64,000 bases of DNA from Paraglaciecola mesophila KMM 241 (GCF_000315015.1 NZ_BAEP01000023.1:62001-126000), one strand, 5' to 3'. Shown: positions 27,961 to 37,504, numbered from the stretch's first letter. Notes: generated by a model from the sequence alone, not told the origin. Made by a program: numbers and translations.

Positions 27961-29165
27961 CAAAATACCCACTCCAACGCAATTAAATACAACAAAGCTT
28001 CTCGGTCAAACGCGGTATCTTTAATATTAAAAAATGCGCTTTCATTGTCAGCTCCCTTGATTAAACTAACTTCCCCTTTTAATGCTAAGCCTGGCTGAAG
28101 ATCCCAGCGCGTACCTAGGGTATAAGCTTCAGAACTGTTAACCGGTAGCTGTTCAAATATATTCAAGTAGCTATAAGCCAGCCCATCTAATACTGGACTA
28201 AGGCCAATCGGAATGTCACTGGCCGGTTGCTCATAATCAGTGGTGTTCTTCGAGTACGAAATATAAGAAGAAAACGGAAAGTAATTATACCCAGTAGAAA
28301 GAAAATACCCGTCTGTATCGGGTACAAAAATAAAATCCGCCTTGATTCGATTCAGCTCTCCTCGAACAAAGTAATCTACTGTTTCGTAATTAGCGCTGAA
28401 TTGAAATACCTCCGTTACCCCAGTTGTGGCTAAACTATCAGCGCTCTGACTGAAGCCCAGTTGACTGAGGAGGCCGCTAAATTGCGTTACATCATCTAAC
28501 GTTACACTGGTCGTACCTTGATGATAAGAGCCCCTCAAGTTCCAGTTTTTAAAGCTGATATGGCTAATTAATCCATGAAATCCTGTCGTTTTTGCTTCCA
28601 TTTCGCGCTCTGAAACGACCACTTTGTCTTTGAAGTACCCCCAATAACCTTCAATATTCATCAAAAATAAGGTGCTTGGTATCTCGTAGCTTGCCATCAG
28701 CCCATCAAAGTTTGAAAAAAAGTGACGAGGGTAGGTTTGTTGGGGTAATGTCGCCCAGGGGTAGGCGTATCCCACATCTATGACATCGCTGTAATTTAGA
28801 AACGGCGTGCGCTGGCGACCGAGCTTGAGTTTGAGGGCATTAGTAGGAGTGTAAGTTAAATATAGCCATTCAATACCTGAGTCTCTTTGTTCGCCGCTGT
28901 GACCTATCAGTTGTCCAGTTACTGCCAGGCTATCCATCATCTGATAATCGGCTTGCAACCCGATTAGACTTTCATTATCAATACTGAGGGAATTGTCGTA
29001 GTTGAGGTATTCCGCATTTTTATCGTCCAAATAGCCCAAAACAACTCTGGCAAAGCCAGAAAATTGCAGTTTATCCGAGGTCTCCGCGTAAATTGGATGG
29101 GCATTGCAAAGTAAAGCCAAGCCGAACACCAATACAAAATTCCATAATCGCCAAGGCATATTCAA
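27960..29165 (-). CDS. Outer-membrane porin-like protein (cassette 2)
   Basis: 401 residues with a signal peptide (hydrophobic LVFGLALLCNAHPIYA). The mature start is LQFSGFARVVLGYLDD and the end is ALEWVF. Aligns by eye to the other three over its whole length, with loop regions (for example after residue 190) most variable. Surface loops varying while strands are conserved is the expected pattern for paralogous porins. Confidence 0.8.
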   Translation of the reverse strand: MNMPWRLWNFVLVFGLALLCNAHPIYAETSDKLQFSGFARVVLGYLDDKNAEYLNYDNSLSIDNESLIGLQADYQMMDSLAVTGQLIGHSGEQRDSGIEWLYLTYTPTNALKLKLGRQRTPFLNYSDVIDVGYAYPWATLPQQTYPRHFFSNFDGLMASYEIPSTLFLMNIEGYWGYFKDKVVVSEREMEAKTTGFHGLISHISFKNWNLRGSYHQGTTSVTLDDVTQFSGLLSQLGFSQSADSLATTGVTEVFQFSANYETVDYFVRGELNRIKADFIFVPDTDGYFLSTGYNYFPFSSYISYSKNTTDYEQPASDIPIGLSPVLDGLAYSYLNIFEQLPVNSSEAYTLGTRWDLQPGLALKGEVSLIKGADNESAFFNIKDTAFDREALLYLIALEWVF

Positions 29166-29426
29166 CTAAGACCTTTATTATTTAAGGTTAAATAAAGTAC
29201 CTAATGAACAAAGTACTATAGACGAGTTAAGAATCAAATAAATTTGCCTGAAAAGCTAGTATACAAAAGGATGACAAATTTATTGTTGTGTCATTATTAA
29301 CGGCAAATTTTGATAAAGCTTTGATTGTTGGGGGTTGCATGATACTTCAAGAAAGAGTGATTAGGGGGTAAGTACCATCTTGACATGAAAGGTGTGCTCA
29401 ATTGCAAGCTCAGTCAATAACCACCG

Positions 29427-29846
29427 CTAGGGAATAGTATAAATTACTGTTAATTGCTCCGGAACATCCATGCCAGCAGGTAAGTACCCTGTCGCGCCAA
29501 CATTGCGCAAAAGGAATTGCAGCAACGAGGTTTCGTTTTCAAATTCCCTAGGGGCGCGTTTGCGTCCAGTGAAACGCATTTGCGCCCAGTAGGATTGAAT
29601 TCGAGATTCAGTTAAACCGATTATCTTAGTGTTAAATAGTACTCGGGTATGATTTTCTGGCGGTAGCGCCACAGCTTTTAATTGATAGGGTATAACGCCG
29701 CCCATAAACAAGCTTCGCACTTGCTGACGGTTAAGTTGAATGGATTGGTCTCCGGTGTTTGCTACAACCATGACGGACTGAGCAGCGTGGGCAGCCGTTG
29801 AAAACACGAAGTACCATAGAACAAGGCAAGCAAGATACTTTTTCAC
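29427..29846 (-). CDS. Short PstS-like periplasmic binding protein (cassette 3)
   Basis: 139 residues starting at GTG 29846, which overlaps the porin stop as TAGTG. Signal peptide to about AHAAQ, then VVANTGDQSIQLNRQQVRSLF and LTESRIQSYWAQMRFTGR. It is intact although the porin before it is frameshifted. Translation coupling to a terminated porin reading frame may lower its expression, since ribosomes would stop about 360 bp early. Confidence 0.78.
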   Translation of the reverse strand: MKKYLACLVLWYFVFSTAAHAAQSVMVVANTGDQSIQLNRQQVRSLFMGGVIPYQLKAVALPPENHTRVLFNTKIIGLTESRIQSYWAQMRFTGRKRAPREFENETSLLQFLLRNVGATGYLPAGMDVPEQLTVIYTIP

Positions 29847-31046
29847 TAAAATACCCACTCTAATCCAAACTGATAGAGAACAGCATGACCGTCGAAGCCA
29901 CCTAAATCCCTAACGGCGTAGTCATTACTGATGGCGTTATTAGCTTCAACAAAGGTCATTTCAGCCTTTAGTGCCACGTTATACTGCCAATCCCACCGAA
30001 TTCCTATTTTTGTTCCCTTTGATTCATCGTCAGGGAAGAAATCTAAGATCCCAAGATAAGTTGCTGCCAGTAAATCTAGCTCAGGTGATACGCCAAAAGG
30101 GATCTCATTGGCTAGATGCTCAAAGTGTAAGTCTTTTTTCCCATACGAAATATATACCGTGTAGGGGTAAAAGTTATAACCCGCAGAGATATAAAAGCTA
30201 TCGATATCAGCGAACAGCCCCCCCAGCGCCAGTCATTTTGGTAACTTCACTGCGTAAAAAATAATCCAAATCTTCGTAATTAGCGCTGAGTTGATAAAAT
30301 TGCAGCAACCCATTTGCGTTTAACCAGTCAGCATTGTTTGTAAATCCGAATTGACGAAGTAATTGAGCGAATTGCGTAGCCTCGTCCTGTTCTATATCAA
30401 TGTCTCCTTGACCATACGAACCACGTAAGTTGAAGTTTCTATAGCTCACACTGGCGTTAACGCCAAAAAGCCCGATCACTTGGGTGTCTAAATCCTGGCT
30501 ATCTAAATGTATTTCATCGTCGAACCTGCCCCAATAGCCCTCATAGCTGATCTGCCAATCATTCAAGGTAAATTGATAATTAGCTAAAACACCGTCGAAA
30601 GTAGAGAAAAAAGCCGTGTCGTAGACTTGTTGCGGAAGGGTTAACCAAGGATAAGCAAAGCCCACATCGAGACTGTCGCTGTGGTTAAAAAAAGGTATGC
30701 GCTGTCTGCCAAGTTTAACTTGTAAGGCGCTATTAGGGGTGTAAGTGAGGTAGAGCCATTCTAATCCTGAGGAGCGCTGATCATCTGTGTAACCAACGAC
30801 TTGCCCGGTAAATGCTATTTCTTCACTCAGTCTATAGTCTGCTTGTAACCCCAAAAGTGATTGCTGGTCGATACTAATGCTGTTGTCGTAGCCTACATAC
30901 TCAGCATTCTCATCATCAAGGTATCCCATTATCACTCGGGCAAAACCAGAAAATTCTAGCGGGTTTGGTGTGGCTGCGCTGGCTAAAAAAGTACTCAGAC
31001 TAAATGAAAGACAGACCACTGAAGCACGCAATACTACAAGATCCAT
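29846..31046 (-). pseudogene. Outer-membrane porin (cassette 3), frameshifted in a G7 tract
   Basis: The N-terminal 279 residues read from ATG 31046 to a stop at 30207-30209. On the coding strand a run of seven G lies at 30218-30224. Removing one G restores a frame reading GGLFADIDSFYISAGYNF and on to LEWVF at 29846-29848, matching porin 4 (VPDIDSFYISAGYNF). The total length, 1201 bases, is one more than a whole number of codons. So this is a full-length porin with a single +1 indel: a phase-variable switch, a recent mutation or a sequencing error. Otherwise it closely resembles porin 4. Confidence 0.85.
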
Positions 31047-31251
31047 ATGGTGGTAACCCTTACATTAAAATTTTTATACTATTTTACACTTGGGGGGGTT
31101 AACTGCGAAAACGGTAATGAAAAACACTAATATATTGCTTTAGTTCGTTTTTTAAGTCGTATTCCATTAAATCACTTTCAATCCCGCATTGCATTGATAA
31201 TGCACGCAATAAACTATCAGGGATACTCCTTTTAGATATGCCCGTAACAAT

Positions 31252-31671
31252 TTACCTAACCGTATACAAAACAGTCAACTCATTAGGAACTGATATTCCT
31301 TCAGGCAAGTAGCCCACAGCACCAGCATTATCGATTAGATAATCTAACATTGACTGTTCGTTGCTAAATTCTCTTGGTGCTTTTTTACGTCCAGTAAAGC
31401 GCATTTGCGCCCAATAGGATTGAATACGTGATTCTGTAAGGCCGATCACCTTGGTATTAAACAAAACGCGCGTTTGGTTTTCCGGTGGTAAAGCGATGGC
31501 ATCTAAGTCATAAGGCAAAGCGCCACCCATAAAAAGGTTGCGTACTTGTAGACGATTCAGTTGCAGGGACTTATCAGAGGTATTAGCCACCACAATAATT
31601 GCTTCGGCGGCTTTCAACGAAGGGATTGACGCCAGCCAGCATGTGATAAATAGAGCGAGGAGTTTTTTCAT
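31252..31671 (-). CDS. Short PstS-like periplasmic binding protein (cassette 4)
   Basis: 139 residues from ATG 31671, overlapping the porin stop as TAATG. Signal peptide ends near SLKAAE. Conserved VVANTSDKSLQLNRLQVRNLF, then LTESRIQSYWAQMRFTGR and NAGAVGYLPEG. Closest to cassette 3 and cassette 1 copies. The most upstream binding protein in the presumed transcript. Confidence 0.8.
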   Translation of the reverse strand: MKKLLALFITCWLASIPSLKAAEAIIVVANTSDKSLQLNRLQVRNLFMGGALPYDLDAIALPPENQTRVLFNTKVIGLTESRIQSYWAQMRFTGRKKAPREFSNEQSMLDYLIDNAGAVGYLPEGISVPNELTVLYTVR

Positions 31672-32867
31672 TAAAACACCCACTCAATGCCAAGTTGATA
31701 CAAGACCGCACTTCCATCGAAGTTGCCTAAGTCTTTTAGGGCAAAATCATTACTGACTTTGTCGGCATGTACATAGGTTACTTCGCCTTTTAGTGCTAGG
31801 TTGTAGCGCCAGTCCCAGCGAAGGCCGATTTTTGTCCCTTGGCTCTTATCATCCGGAAAGCCAGCAAGTACAGACTCGTAAGTGGCTGCGAGCACGTCTA
31901 AATCGGGGGATATACCGTACGGAATTTCATTCGCTGGATGATCGTAATAAACATCTCGTTCACCGTACGAAATGTAGAGAGTGTAAGGGTAAAAGTTATA
32001 GCCGGCTGAAATATAAAAGCTGTCTATGTCTGGAACAGGGCCGCTTTCCCCCACCATTTTGGCTACTTCGCTGCGAACAAAGTAATTAAGGTTTTCGTAG
32101 TTGGCACTCAATTGATAAAAGCGTATCAAGCCATCTGGGTTAAGGGTTTCCGCGCTTTGGCTGAAGCCAAATTGATTCAACACTTCTACAAACTGCGCCG
32201 CGCCAGGTAGGGTGAGGTTGGCATTACCTTCGTTGTAGGCCGCCCGAAACGTCCAGTTGTTATATGCTGCGCTAGTATTAAAGCCATATAAGCCAGTCAC
32301 TTGGGTGTCAATTTCCCCGCTGGCTAAATATATTTTGTCATCGTAGCGACCCCAATAACCTTCGAAATTCATCACCCAGTTATCAAAAACGTACTCGTAG
32401 TTAGCCAATACCCCTTCGAATGTAGAGAAAAAAGCCGTGTCGTAAAACTGTTGGGGCAAGGTTAGCCAAGGGTAGGCAAAGCCAACATCTAAACTATCAC
32501 TGTAGTTAAAAAAAGGTATGCGCTGTTTGCCCAGCTTAATGCGCAGGGCTTTACTAGGGGTGTAAGTTAGATAAAGCCATTCTAGCCCTGAGGAGCGTTG
32601 CTCACCCGTGTGGCCAATAACTTGGCCAGTAAGGGATAGTTGATCGTTAAAGGTGTAATCTGCTTGTAACCCAAGAAGTGATTGCTGATCAAAGCTTATG
32701 CTGTTGTCGTACCCAACATACTCAGCGTTTTTGTCGTCCAAATAGCCTAAAACCACCCGGGTAAAACCGGAAAACTTAAGTTTATCTTCTTCTTCGGCTT
32801 CGGCGTAATGCGCAACGCCGGGGAGCAATAATGAAATAAGTAATGCGAATATGTTAGCTGTTTTCAT
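31671..32867 (-). CDS. Outer-membrane porin-like protein (cassette 4)
   Basis: 398 residues, intact, with signal peptide ending near YAEAE. Mature region opens LKFSGFTRVVLGYLDDKNAE and ends IEWVF. It is the first gene of the array in transcription order, preceded by about 380 bp without a gene on its promoter side. Very similar to porin 3 in the first 140 residues, which indicates recent duplication of this cassette. Confidence 0.8.
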   Translation of the reverse strand: MKTANIFALLISLLLPGVAHYAEAEEEDKLKFSGFTRVVLGYLDDKNAEYVGYDNSISFDQQSLLGLQADYTFNDQLSLTGQVIGHTGEQRSSGLEWLYLTYTPSKALRIKLGKQRIPFFNYSDSLDVGFAYPWLTLPQQFYDTAFFSTFEGVLANYEYVFDNWVMNFEGYWGRYDDKIYLASGEIDTQVTGLYGFNTSAAYNNWTFRAAYNEGNANLTLPGAAQFVEVLNQFGFSQSAETLNPDGLIRFYQLSANYENLNYFVRSEVAKMVGESGPVPDIDSFYISAGYNFYPYTLYISYGERDVYYDHPANEIPYGISPDLDVLAATYESVLAGFPDDKSQGTKIGLRWDWRYNLALKGEVTYVHADKVSNDFALKDLGNFDGSAVLYQLGIEWVF

Positions 32868-33299
32868 GACGCAGATAATTAGCTCATTATGGTTGTGATA
32901 TGAAACATCTTTACAGTAAAAGTACTAGAGCATCGCCTAGTGTCAAACTCTTTTGAAGGAAAAGTCGAGCTGCGTCAACGCCTTTTACTTAGTGAAATGA
33001 GTGGTTAAATCGGTACTTTACCACGTTGACAATATTTCCCTAACATTAAGGCTGGCACGGCGTGAAGAAGCTTTTATTTTCAATTATCTACATCGGCAGA
33101 GTGAAGGAATTCATAAGCGTTAATACATGTTGTATTAGTCTAAAGTGCTAGGCTGAAATACATTTTTTTCAGAAAAAATGGTGTCTGAGACCTTGAGGTT
33201 CCTTGCCGGATTATTGCGAACTGCTTAAAAAACGTCTGTTGCCCATAGATGTTTCAAGATAGGCTATCGCTCAAATATGTCAGTTTTAAGCAAAACCAC
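32868..33299. other. Intergenic region between divergent porin 4 and TSUP genes
   Basis: About 430 bp with no gene. It should carry the promoter of the four-cassette array (leftward) and of the TSUP permease (rightward). I see AT-rich stretches but no repeat or operator that I can defend. Confidence 0.35.
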
Positions 33300-34058
33300 A
33301 TGGAGCTTTTTAGCAGTGAGCTGGTCAGCCCAGCACTTTCCTTATTCTTAATTATTCTCGCGGGTTTCACCTCATTTCTAACCGCTGCAATGGGTGCCGG
33401 TGGGGGGCTATTGTTGCTGGTGGCGATGGCATCTTTTATGCCAATGGCCGCGGTAATCCCGGTGCATGGGTTGGTACAGCTTGGCTCAAACGCCAATCGC
33501 ATGTTGTTAACCTTCCGGTATATCGATAAAAATATGCTCATGTATTTCGCGTTAGGCGGTTTGGTTGGCGCCTTGGTGTCATCTTTTGTGGTGCACGATT
33601 TACCGCTGGAGTGGATGAAACTCGCCGTTGGCGGGTTTGTACTTTTTTTACTGTGGGGCAAAAAACCTCGTATCAAAGAATCAAGCCCTTTTGGGAAAAC
33701 AATGGCTGGGCTTATCACCACGTTTTTATCCATGTTCGTGGGCGCAAGTGGGCCATTAGTCGGTAGCTACTTGCATACTAAGGGCTACGACAAAATGCGT
33801 TTTACCGCCACGTTCTCATCCAGCATGACCATGCAACACACCCTAAAAGCCGTCGTTTACGGTGTGGCTGGTTTCGCGTTTTGGCAATGGTTGCCCTTAG
33901 TTGTTGCTATGATCGCCGCAGGGGCCTTAGGTACATGGTTAGGGCTAAAATTGCTACACAAAATACCCGCCGCAAAGTTTCAGCGTTTAGTGCAAATTGT
34001 GCTATCTGTGTTATCGCTTAACCTGATGTGGCAAGCGATTGAGGTATTGTTTTTATAA
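33300..34058 (+). CDS. TSUP/TauE-SafE family permease
   Basis: About 252 residues with seven to eight membrane segments. The GAGGGLLLLVAM motif near residue 32 and the second repeat GASGPLVGSYLHTKG are typical of TSUP proteins, which carry sulfite, sulfoacetate or other organosulfur anions. I favour the ATG at 33300 because TM1 begins there; an in-frame ATG at 33249 adds 17 polar residues. Neither has a strong ribosome-binding site. Substrate unknown; no sulfur genes are nearby. Confidence 0.85.
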   Translation: MELFSSELVSPALSLFLIILAGFTSFLTAAMGAGGGLLLLVAMASFMPMAAVIPVHGLVQLGSNANRMLLTFRYIDKNMLMYFALGGLVGALVSSFVVHDLPLEWMKLAVGGFVLFLLWGKKPRIKESSPFGKTMAGLITTFLSMFVGASGPLVGSYLHTKGYDKMRFTATFSSSMTMQHTLKAVVYGVAGFAFWQWLPLVVAMIAAGALGTWLGLKLLHKIPAAKFQRLVQIVLSVLSLNLMWQAIEVLFL

Positions 34059-34128
34059 TCGAACACTTTGACTTCTTGGATCTAGACCCAGCTTTAAACT
34101 TAGCTCCGATGCTGAATAGGACTAATCG

Positions 34129-34995
34129 TTAGTTAGAGCGAGCGCGCATAAAATGAATCTTTTTGCGCCGTGCTAATAAGTGGTCACTAGGGCAATACAG
34201 CTCGCCCAAAATCCAGCCACCTTGGCCACCATCCACTGCTTTTATATCACTCGCGTCATAAACCGTGTCACAGCTTTTACAATGCACTTGCCCTTTACCC
34301 GCTTCAATCATATCGGCGGCGATATACTCAAAACGGTCAAACGAAGTGGGCACCACGTTACACACAAAAAGCGCCGGGTCGTAGGTGCGCAGCCAGCGAT
34401 GAATATAATGCTCTTGAGTGTTTGGGAGGTTAGGCGTGTTTACCCAACTGCTTGTTTGCGAGTCAATTTCAGCTTCGCCGTCACTCGCCTCGCACTCAGC
34501 ATCTAGGCTGTCGTTTGCGCTGTCGGTATCATCGAAAGAAACCGGCTTAGGGTTTAGCTTATCGAAAACCAAGGGTAGCAAATCAGCGGTTTCAAAAATA
34601 AAACGCCCATCAAGCCTTTCACCGTAAATATCTGTGCCCTTGTACATAATATGCGAGCCACACTGGGGCAGTGTATCTACAAATGAGAGCCATTCTTGAT
34701 GCAATGTTTGGGCTTCACGCTCGGCATTGCGCGCGCTGTTTTTCACTATGTTTGGGTCAACTGGCCTTTGCTCAGGCGCAACAAGCTCTGGTTCAGTAAT
34801 AAAACGTGTTTTGTCTTCACTTTTAAACCACTTCCAGAACAACACAGGCCACACAAAGATATAGGCAGTCGCTCGAATCAGCATCAGGTTGAGTGACGCG
34901 GGAATATCGACCCTGTCTTTGTACAGCCACCAATAGCCCACAAACACAAAAGCAGAAAATATCCCAATCGAGAAATAGAAATTGAAAAGATACAC
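34129..34995 (-). CDS. Membrane-anchored protein of unknown function with C-terminal CxxC
   Basis: 288 residues. Two N-terminal membrane segments (about 5-23 and 37-55), then an acidic, flexible middle (residues 150-190 rich in Asp, Glu, Ser), and a C-terminal domain containing HCKSC and a later YCPSDH, which may bind zinc. I do not recognise the family. Its first codons and upstream sequence are duplicated at 37225-37296, on the far side of the hipBA pair. Confidence 0.7.
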   Translation of the reverse strand: MYLFNFYFSIGIFSAFVFVGYWWLYKDRVDIPASLNLMLIRATAYIFVWPVLFWKWFKSEDKTRFITEPELVAPEQRPVDPNIVKNSARNAEREAQTLHQEWLSFVDTLPQCGSHIMYKGTDIYGERLDGRFIFETADLLPLVFDKLNPKPVSFDDTDSANDSLDAECEASDGEAEIDSQTSSWVNTPNLPNTQEHYIHRWLRTYDPALFVCNVVPTSFDRFEYIAADMIEAGKGQVHCKSCDTVYDASDIKAVDGGQGGWILGELYCPSDHLLARRKKIHFMRARSN

Positions 34996-35022
34996 AGTGT
35001 TGTTACTCCTTTAACGTACTGA
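34951..35022. repeat. 72-bp direct repeat, copy A (intact gene start)
   Basis: Covers the first 15 codons of the unknown membrane protein gene and the 27 bp before it. It matches 37225-37296 at 67 of 72 positions by hand alignment, same orientation. The two copies bracket the hipBA-like module. Confidence 0.85.
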
Positions 35023-35271
35023 ACAGTAATACCGGCAAGACATCAGAGCATTTAAAGATGTGCTGTATCTGAAAATGCTGAGTGTGTTAATCCGTTATCA
35101 AACAAGCGCTTGAGTTAGGGTCTCTAAACTGCGTGCCAATGTAAAATAAGAATAATTAATTTTTCAGGTGTTCCCGTATTGCGTGCTCCGCGCAGTACAA
35201 AGGGTAAACGAAACTCTGCGGTTCTAATGCTGATGAACCTCGACCACACTGGCATAGAAGTGTTTGCCGCT

Positions 35272-36510
35272 CTAGTCGAGTATAAAGCAGTCCCTCAACA
35301 GCTCTCTTTCCTCTTTGCTGATACCTGCTTGTTGAGCAAGGTTTTCCCACTTTGAGACAGTATTTAACAATCTTTGGTGGATGCTATTGGCGGTACTGTC
35401 ATTAACGTGAAAGTACTCTGCAACCTCAAATGCCAAGCCTATCGAGAGCGCGTTACTCACATCATTAATATTAAGGTGTAGGCCAGTGGCATATAACATG
35501 GGGTTGATATCGTAGGCTGGAGATAACCGCCAGCCAGTGGGCTGCAGAATGAATCCGTGATTTCTCAGGTGATCATCGCAATTCGAGACCATGATGTTAA
35601 ACAGCATTCTTGTCCAAAGTTGTTCAAGATCGTGCTGAGTATTAGAGCCGTGTTGTATGAGAAATTCTGCAAGTTCCAAGTAGCTTGCACCATCATCCTG
35701 CCCATCAAAGTATTCTAGCTGAGTCATCGCGGAACTGAAGTGAAGCCGTTTCCCTGAATCGGTGCGGTCGAACCTTTTCGTTAAAAAAATATGATGTCTG
35801 CCAATGGCTTCAACTTTGGACTCTGCCATTTCGATGCCTGACTCAATCGCCATTTGGTATACGACGAACTCCCATAGGCCAATATCGTAATCATCATGAC
35901 GACTGGGAAACTTGGCTAACCACAAACTATTATCGTGATTTCTTATCGATGCCTTTGGTCTGGCTCCACCTAATGATGAACCCGGTGAAATCAGCATATT
36001 GAGCCATTTTAGATAATCTGGATTATCTAAATCTGGTTTTTCTTCTATTTTATTTGCAGCTTGTAATAGCTCGGGTAGGTTGGTTATTGCTGGCGCAGAT
36101 AGCTCATGATTATCGTCTAAGAATGGACCTGTTAATGATGTGCGAAAGCGCAGTGCACCCATGCGAAATGAGTCGTGAACGCCCAGCAAGTAATCTGTCT
36201 CGTATAAACTTTTAGCTCGTCGTTTCTCTCGTCGAGCGATAACGGCTTCTCTACGTTGCATCAGCAACCGCCCCCATCGATCAGGGCATGAATCGAGGAA
36301 TACTTTGAAATTTTTATCGCTCTGCGCATGTTGCTCTCCAACGAATAACGTTAGAGAAGGATCAATCTGGAGAACATAGTCGGAGGCTAACCACTTTTCA
36401 TCATAACTAAAGCTGAAATGCTCTTTTCCTCTTATTTCAGACGAGCGTAATGTGCCGACTAACATAGGGTCAGTGGATTCAGTCCAATAAGCATAAACGT
36501 GGATTTCCAT
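35272..36510 (-). CDS. HipA-family toxin kinase
   Basis: 412 residues. N-terminal HipA domain, then GSSLGGARPKASI (ATP-binding loop, about 177-189), AKFPS, and the C-terminal kinase core LFNIMVSNCDDHLRNHGF with the catalytic Asp and YDINP. This set fits an active HipA kinase. It lies 12 bp downstream of a HipB-like HTH gene, and an operator array precedes both. It is only distantly related to the HipA protein at the left edge of the window. The kinase target is unknown. Confidence 0.9.
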   Translation of the reverse strand: MEIHVYAYWTESTDPMLVGTLRSSEIRGKEHFSFSYDEKWLASDYVLQIDPSLTLFVGEQHAQSDKNFKVFLDSCPDRWGRLLMQRREAVIARREKRRAKSLYETDYLLGVHDSFRMGALRFRTSLTGPFLDDNHELSAPAITNLPELLQAANKIEEKPDLDNPDYLKWLNMLISPGSSLGGARPKASIRNHDNSLWLAKFPSRHDDYDIGLWEFVVYQMAIESGIEMAESKVEAIGRHHIFLTKRFDRTDSGKRLHFSSAMTQLEYFDGQDDGASYLELAEFLIQHGSNTQHDLEQLWTRMLFNIMVSNCDDHLRNHGFILQPTGWRLSPAYDINPMLYATGLHLNINDVSNALSIGLAFEVAEYFHVNDSTANSIHQRLLNTVSKWENLAQQAGISKEERELLRDCFILD

Positions 36511-36522
36511 AATGCGACGCTC

Positions 36523-36837
36523 TTATTTTTTATTCAGCAATTGGATGTCTTGCAGCTTTCTTCCTAGCTCGTCATCAAATGCGATTTTAGTTAGGTCGTC
36601 TACTAGGCCCAGGGAGGCTAAAACGTTGACGTAGTGCCCAAGCGAAACGGAAGGGTCACCCTTTAAGATTTTTCGTAACGTCGGTTTAGATATCCCTGTT
36701 CTACTGTACATCACTTCTTGGGTAATACCGCGTCGCTTCATCGCCAGAGTTAAGTTTTCGCCCAAGATGCTTAATACCTTTTTGTGTTTTGGGAAAACGA
36801 CAGCAGAGCGCTTTGTCTTTGATTTAATAGCATTCAT
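36523..36837 (-). CDS. HipB-like XRE-family antitoxin
   Basis: 104 residues. The HTH covers about residues 28-85, with TQEVMYSRTGISKPTLRKIL as helices 2-3 of the XRE fold. A lysine-rich N-terminal tail precedes it. HipB proteins dimerise, neutralise HipA and repress their promoter. The TGAAACTATAGTTTCA palindrome and half-sites upstream are the likely targets. Confidence 0.88.
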   Translation of the reverse strand: MNAIKSKTKRSAVVFPKHKKVLSILGENLTLAMKRRGITQEVMYSRTGISKPTLRKILKGDPSVSLGHYVNVLASLGLVDDLTKIAFDDELGRKLQDIQLLNKK

Positions 36838-37224
36838 AGTGAAACTATATTTTCTTTAATCCGTAATTTATAAAATTATAGTTTCATTTTAATATTAAAG
36901 AAAGTGATATATCGACCCTCCCAATTGTCTGCATATGAAACTAAAATTACTTTTTTAGTAAAATTGTGAAACTATAGTTTCATGTTTATGGGGTTTAACA
37001 TCATTAATTTACCCAAACAAGTCCTTATCAATAAGATCACATACCATCCCTCGCGCATTTCGGGGCAGTATGGCAGGGCCTTGATTCACGGTACTTAGCA
37101 ATTACTCAAAATTGGCCGCAACGCTTTTATTACTTGGGGCATCGTTGAAAAAATTGAGTAGGTACCTACCAATACCTTTAGGCAGCAGCAAGGGCTTGGC
37201 CTTTATCTGGCTACTGCGTCAATA
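36838..37224. promoter_or_regulatory. hipBA operator region
   Basis: A perfect 16-bp palindrome TGAAACTATAGTTTCA lies at 36967-36982. Its two halves recur as TGAAACTATA (36840-36849, next to the start codon) and TATAGTTTCA (36877-36886), with a further TGAAACTA at 36935-36942. Several sites of one sequence over 140 bp fit cooperative HipB-HipA repression. From about 37016 to 37224 I see possibly degenerate coding sequence but cannot name it. Confidence 0.7.
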
Positions 37225-37296
37225 GCAGCAAATAACCCAATCGAGAAATAAAAATTGAAAAGAACCACAGTGTTGTTACTCCTTTAACGTACTGAA
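37225..37296. repeat. 72-bp direct repeat, copy B (truncated gene start)
   Basis: Matches 34951-35022 at 67 of 72 positions. Read leftward it would encode a short version of the unknown membrane protein N-terminus (LFNFYFSIGLFAA) that then runs into a stop, so it is a non-functional fragment. Marks the outer boundary of the hipBA segment. Confidence 0.85.
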
Positions 37297-37504
37297 AACC
37301 CTGAGGTAAGTGTTCTTTATACAGATTGCTTGTTTATTGGAATTGGTATAACTAAGAAAGACAAATCATTTTGCATCGGGTACATTTTGTTACGTAAAGT
37401 TCAAGCTGTTGCCTGTGCTTACACTTTAAGTATTTTACCCTCAGCGATATTATGAAATTCGCACTGCCGTAAAAATAGCCAGTTGATGTGTCACAAGGAT
37501 TAAT

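Noticed and set aside
37016-37224. Possible degenerate gene upstream of hipBA
   Set aside because: Fragments read in several frames but none gives a recognisable family; left unassigned.
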